Origin: Mimachlamys varia
Taxonomy: Eukaryota; Mollusca; Bivalvia; Pectinida; Pectinidae
NCBI GenBank assembly: GCA_947623455.1
Contig: OX392527.1
Span: 26,962,201 to 27,026,200, forward strand
Length of the DNA stretch: 64,000 nt
Direction: 5' to 3'
Shown: positions 60,420 through 64,000 of the stretch, piece by piece
Numbering within the stretch: position 1 is the stretch's first letter
Layout: each line of letters begins with the position of its first letter
Notes under the pieces: generated by a model
What the model was told of the DNA's origin: nothing
The model's input: the letters and a program-made list of their open reading frames with translations, nothing else
The model's database searches: none
Translations under genes and position numbers: made by a program

Positions 60420-63400
60420 CTAAATAGAGACAGTGACACAAACACCACCACAACAATTAACACCACAAAAATCAACACCACAACAATCAACATAACCACA
60501 ATCAACACCACCACAAACACCACCACCACAATCAACACCACCACCACAATCAACACCACCACCACAATCAACACCACCACAATCAACACCACCACAATCA
60601 ACACCACCACAATCAACACCACCACAATCAATATCACCACAATCAACACCACCACAATCAACACCACCACAATCAACACCACCACCACAATCAACACCAC
60701 CACCACAATCAACACCACCACAATCAACACCACCACAATCAACACCACCACAATCAACACCACCACAATCAACACCACCACAATCAACACCACCACAATC
60801 AATATCACCACAATCAACACCACCACAATCAACACCACCACAATCAACATCACCACAATCAACACCACCACAATCAACATCACCACAATCAACATCACCA
60901 CAATCAACATCACCACAATCAACACCACCACAATCAACACCACCACCACAATCAACACCACCACCACAATCAACACCACCACCACAATCAACACCACAAC
61001 AATCAACACCACATCAATCAACACCACCACAATCAACACCATCACAATCAACACCACCACAACAATCAACACCACCACAATCAACATCACCACAATCAAC
61101 ATCACCACAATCAACACCACCACAATCAACACCACCACAATCAACATCACCACAATCAACATCACCACAATCAACATCACCACAATCAACACCACCACAA
61201 TCAACATCACCACAATCAACATCACCACAACAATCAACACCACTACAATCAACACCACCACCACAATCAACATCACCACCACAATCAACACCACAACAAT
61301 CAACACCACCACAATCAACACCACAACAATAAACACCACAGCAGTCAACACCACCACAATCAACACCACCACAACAATCAACACCACCACCACAATCAAC
61401 ACCACCACCACAATTAACACCACCACCACAATCAACACCACAACAATCAACAACACCACCACAATCAACACCACCACAATCAACACCACCACAATCAACA
61501 CCACTACAATCAACATAACCACAATCAACACCACCACAAACACCACCACCACAATCAACACCACCACCACAATCAACACCACCACCACAATCAACACCAC
61601 CACAATCAACACCACCACCACAATCAACACCACCACAATCAATATCACCACAATCAACACCACCACAATCAACACCACCACAATCAACACCACCACCACA
61701 ATCAACACCACCACCACAATCAACACCACCACAATCAACACCACCACAATCAACACCACCACAATCAACACCACCACAATCAACACCACCACAATCAACA
61801 CCACCACCACAATCAACACCACCACCACAATCAACACCACCACCACAATCAACACCACAACAATCAACACCACATCAATCAACACCACCACAATCAACAC
61901 CATCACAATCAACACCACCACAACAATCAACACCACCACAATCAACATCACCACAATCAACATCACCACAATCAACACCACCACAATCAACACCACCACA
62001 ATCAACATCACCACAATCAACATCACCACAATCAACATCACCACAATCAACACCACCACAATCAACATCACCACAATCAACATCACCACAACAATCAACA
62101 CCACTACAATCAACACCACCACCACAATCAACATCACCACCACAATCAACACCACAACAATCAACACCACAACAATCAACACCACCACAATCAACATCAC
62201 CACAATCAACACCACCACAATCAACACCACCACCACAATCAACACCACAACAATCAACACCACATCAATCAACACCACCACAATCAACACCACCACAATC
62301 AACACCACTACAATCAACACCACCACAATCAACACCACCACAATCAACACCACTACAATCAACACCACTACAATCAACACCACCACAAACAACATAACCA
62401 CAATCAACACCACAACAATCAACACCACCACAATCAACACCACAACAATCAACACCACCACCACAATCAACATCACCACCACAATCAACATCACCAGCAC
62501 AATCAACACCACCACCACAATCAACACCACCACCACAATCAACACCACAACAATCAACAACACCACCACAATCAACACCACCACAATCAACACCACCACA
62601 ATCAACACCACCACAATCAACACCACTACAATCAACACCACCACAATCAACACCACCACAATCAACACCACTACAATCAACACCACTACAATCAACACCA
62701 CCACAAACAACATAACCACAATCAACACCACAACAATCAACACCACCACCACCACAATCAACACCACAACAATCAACACCACCACCACAATCAACATCAC
62801 CAGCACAATCAACACCACCACCACAATCAACACCACCACCACAATCAATACCACCACAATCAACATCACCACAATCAACACCACCACAATCAACACCACC
62901 ACCACAATCAACACCACCACCACAATCAACACCACCACAATCAACATCACCACAATCAACACCACCACCACAATCAACACCACCACCACAATCAACACCA
63001 CCACAATCAACACCACCACCACAATCAACACCACCACAATCAACACCACCACAATCAACACCACAACAATCAACACCACCACTACAATCAACACCATCAC
63101 AATCAACACCACCACAATCAACACCACCACCACAATCAACACCACCACAATCAACACCACCACCACAATCAACATCACCACAATCAACACCACCACCACA
63201 ATCAACACCACCACAATCAACACCACCACAATCAACATCACAACAATCAACACCACCACCACCACAATCAACACCACCACCACCACAATCAACATCACCA
63301 CAATCAACAACAACACCATAATTAACACCACCACAATCAACACCACCACAATCAACACCACCACCACAAACAACACCACCACCACAATCAACACCACCAC

Positions 63401-64000
63401 AATCAACACCACCACAATCAACACCACCACAATCAACACCACCACAATCAACACCACCACAATCAACACCACCACAATCAACACCACCACCACAATCAAC
63501 ACCACCAAGATCAACATCACCACCACAATCAACATCACCACCACAATCAACACCACCACAATCAACACCACCACAATCAACACCACCACAATCAACACCA
63601 CCACAATCAACACCACCACAACAATCAACACCACCACAACAATGAATATCACTACAATCAACATCAACACAATCAACATCACCACAATCAACACAACCAC
63701 CACAATCAACACCACCACAATCAACACCACCACAATCAACACCACCACCACAATCAACACCACCACCACAATCAACACCACCACAATAATGAATATCACC
63801 ACAATCAACACAACCACCACAATCAACACCACCACAATCAACACCACCACAATCAACACCACCACCACAATCAACACCACCACCACAATCAACATCACCA
63901 CCACAATCAATATCACCACAATCAACACCACCACCACAACCAACACCACCACAATCAACACCACCACCACAATCAATACCACCACAATCAACATCACCAC
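60420..64000. repeat. 15/18-bp G-poor tandem array, continues past the window
   Basis: The unit is 'acaccaccacaatca' (15 bp) with 18-bp and 12-bp variants. The + strand is almost free of G over 3.5 kb. Longer duplications are visible: 'cataaccaca' with its neighbours near 60491 recurs near 61514, about 1,023 bp later. The - strand stays open as a VVLIV repeat frame of 1,195 codons, which reflects the period and not a gene. Confidence 0.95.

Noticed and set aside
60413..64000. 1,195-codon - strand frame rich in Val, Leu and Ile
   Set aside because: It is the translation of the 15/18-bp simple array and has no non-repeat domain within the window.

Overview
This is a piece of a eukaryotic, intron-containing, AT-rich animal genome. 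Spliced trypsin-family exons, tRNA-derived SINEs of a type common in molluscs, a Penelope-like or related retroelement tail and very abundant tandem DNA suggest a marine mollusc, most likely a bivalve. The species cannot be fixed from sequence alone. Only two real protein genes can be supported, both partial and both S1-family serine proteases. Most of the long open frames are by-products of tandem repeats whose period is a multiple of three.

Layout. 1-4.5 kb: intergenic, with a short inverted-repeat DNA transposon (845-1313), a SINE tail and a hairpin. 4.59-7.01 kb: a 27-bp minisatellite of about 90 units. 7.1-21.5 kb: intergenic, with a complete SINE (12537-12758) and a cluster of eight tiny palindromic insertions (10.5-16.5 kb), each flanked by a 7-bp direct repeat. 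21.48-30.39 kb: the last five coding exons of a trypsin-like gene on the + strand. Its last intron (5.3 kb) holds a 35-bp minisatellite, a 40-41-bp tandem repeat derived from the gene's own 5' splice site, and a CT microsatellite. 30.4-32.9 kb: intergenic repeats. 32.94-52.85 kb: a roughly 20-kb satellite of 30/36-bp units with higher-order periods of 1,920 bp and about 9.8 kb, interrupted near its left end by a 28S rDNA fragment. 52.9-55.1 kb: repeat-rich flank. 55.11-58.57 kb: the last three exons of a second trypsin-like gene on the - strand, with a retroelement relic in one intron. 58.6-60.4 kb: another tandemly structured repeat. 60.42-64.0 kb: a 15-bp G-poor array running off the window.

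The two protease genes are paralogues facing each other tail to tail across the satellite. They share intron phases around the Ser195 exon, and both have the Asp189, Gly216 and Gly226 pocket of trypsin-like enzymes. The 5' exons of both genes (signal peptide and activation site; for the second gene also the His and Asp exons) were not found.

The most interesting signal is the set of 20-161 bp palindromes that begin CA, end TG and sit between 7-bp target duplications. The 27-bp minisatellite unit can be read exactly as one such 20-bp palindrome plus a 7-bp duplication. This suggests the minisatellite was born from a micro-transposon insertion that then amplified.
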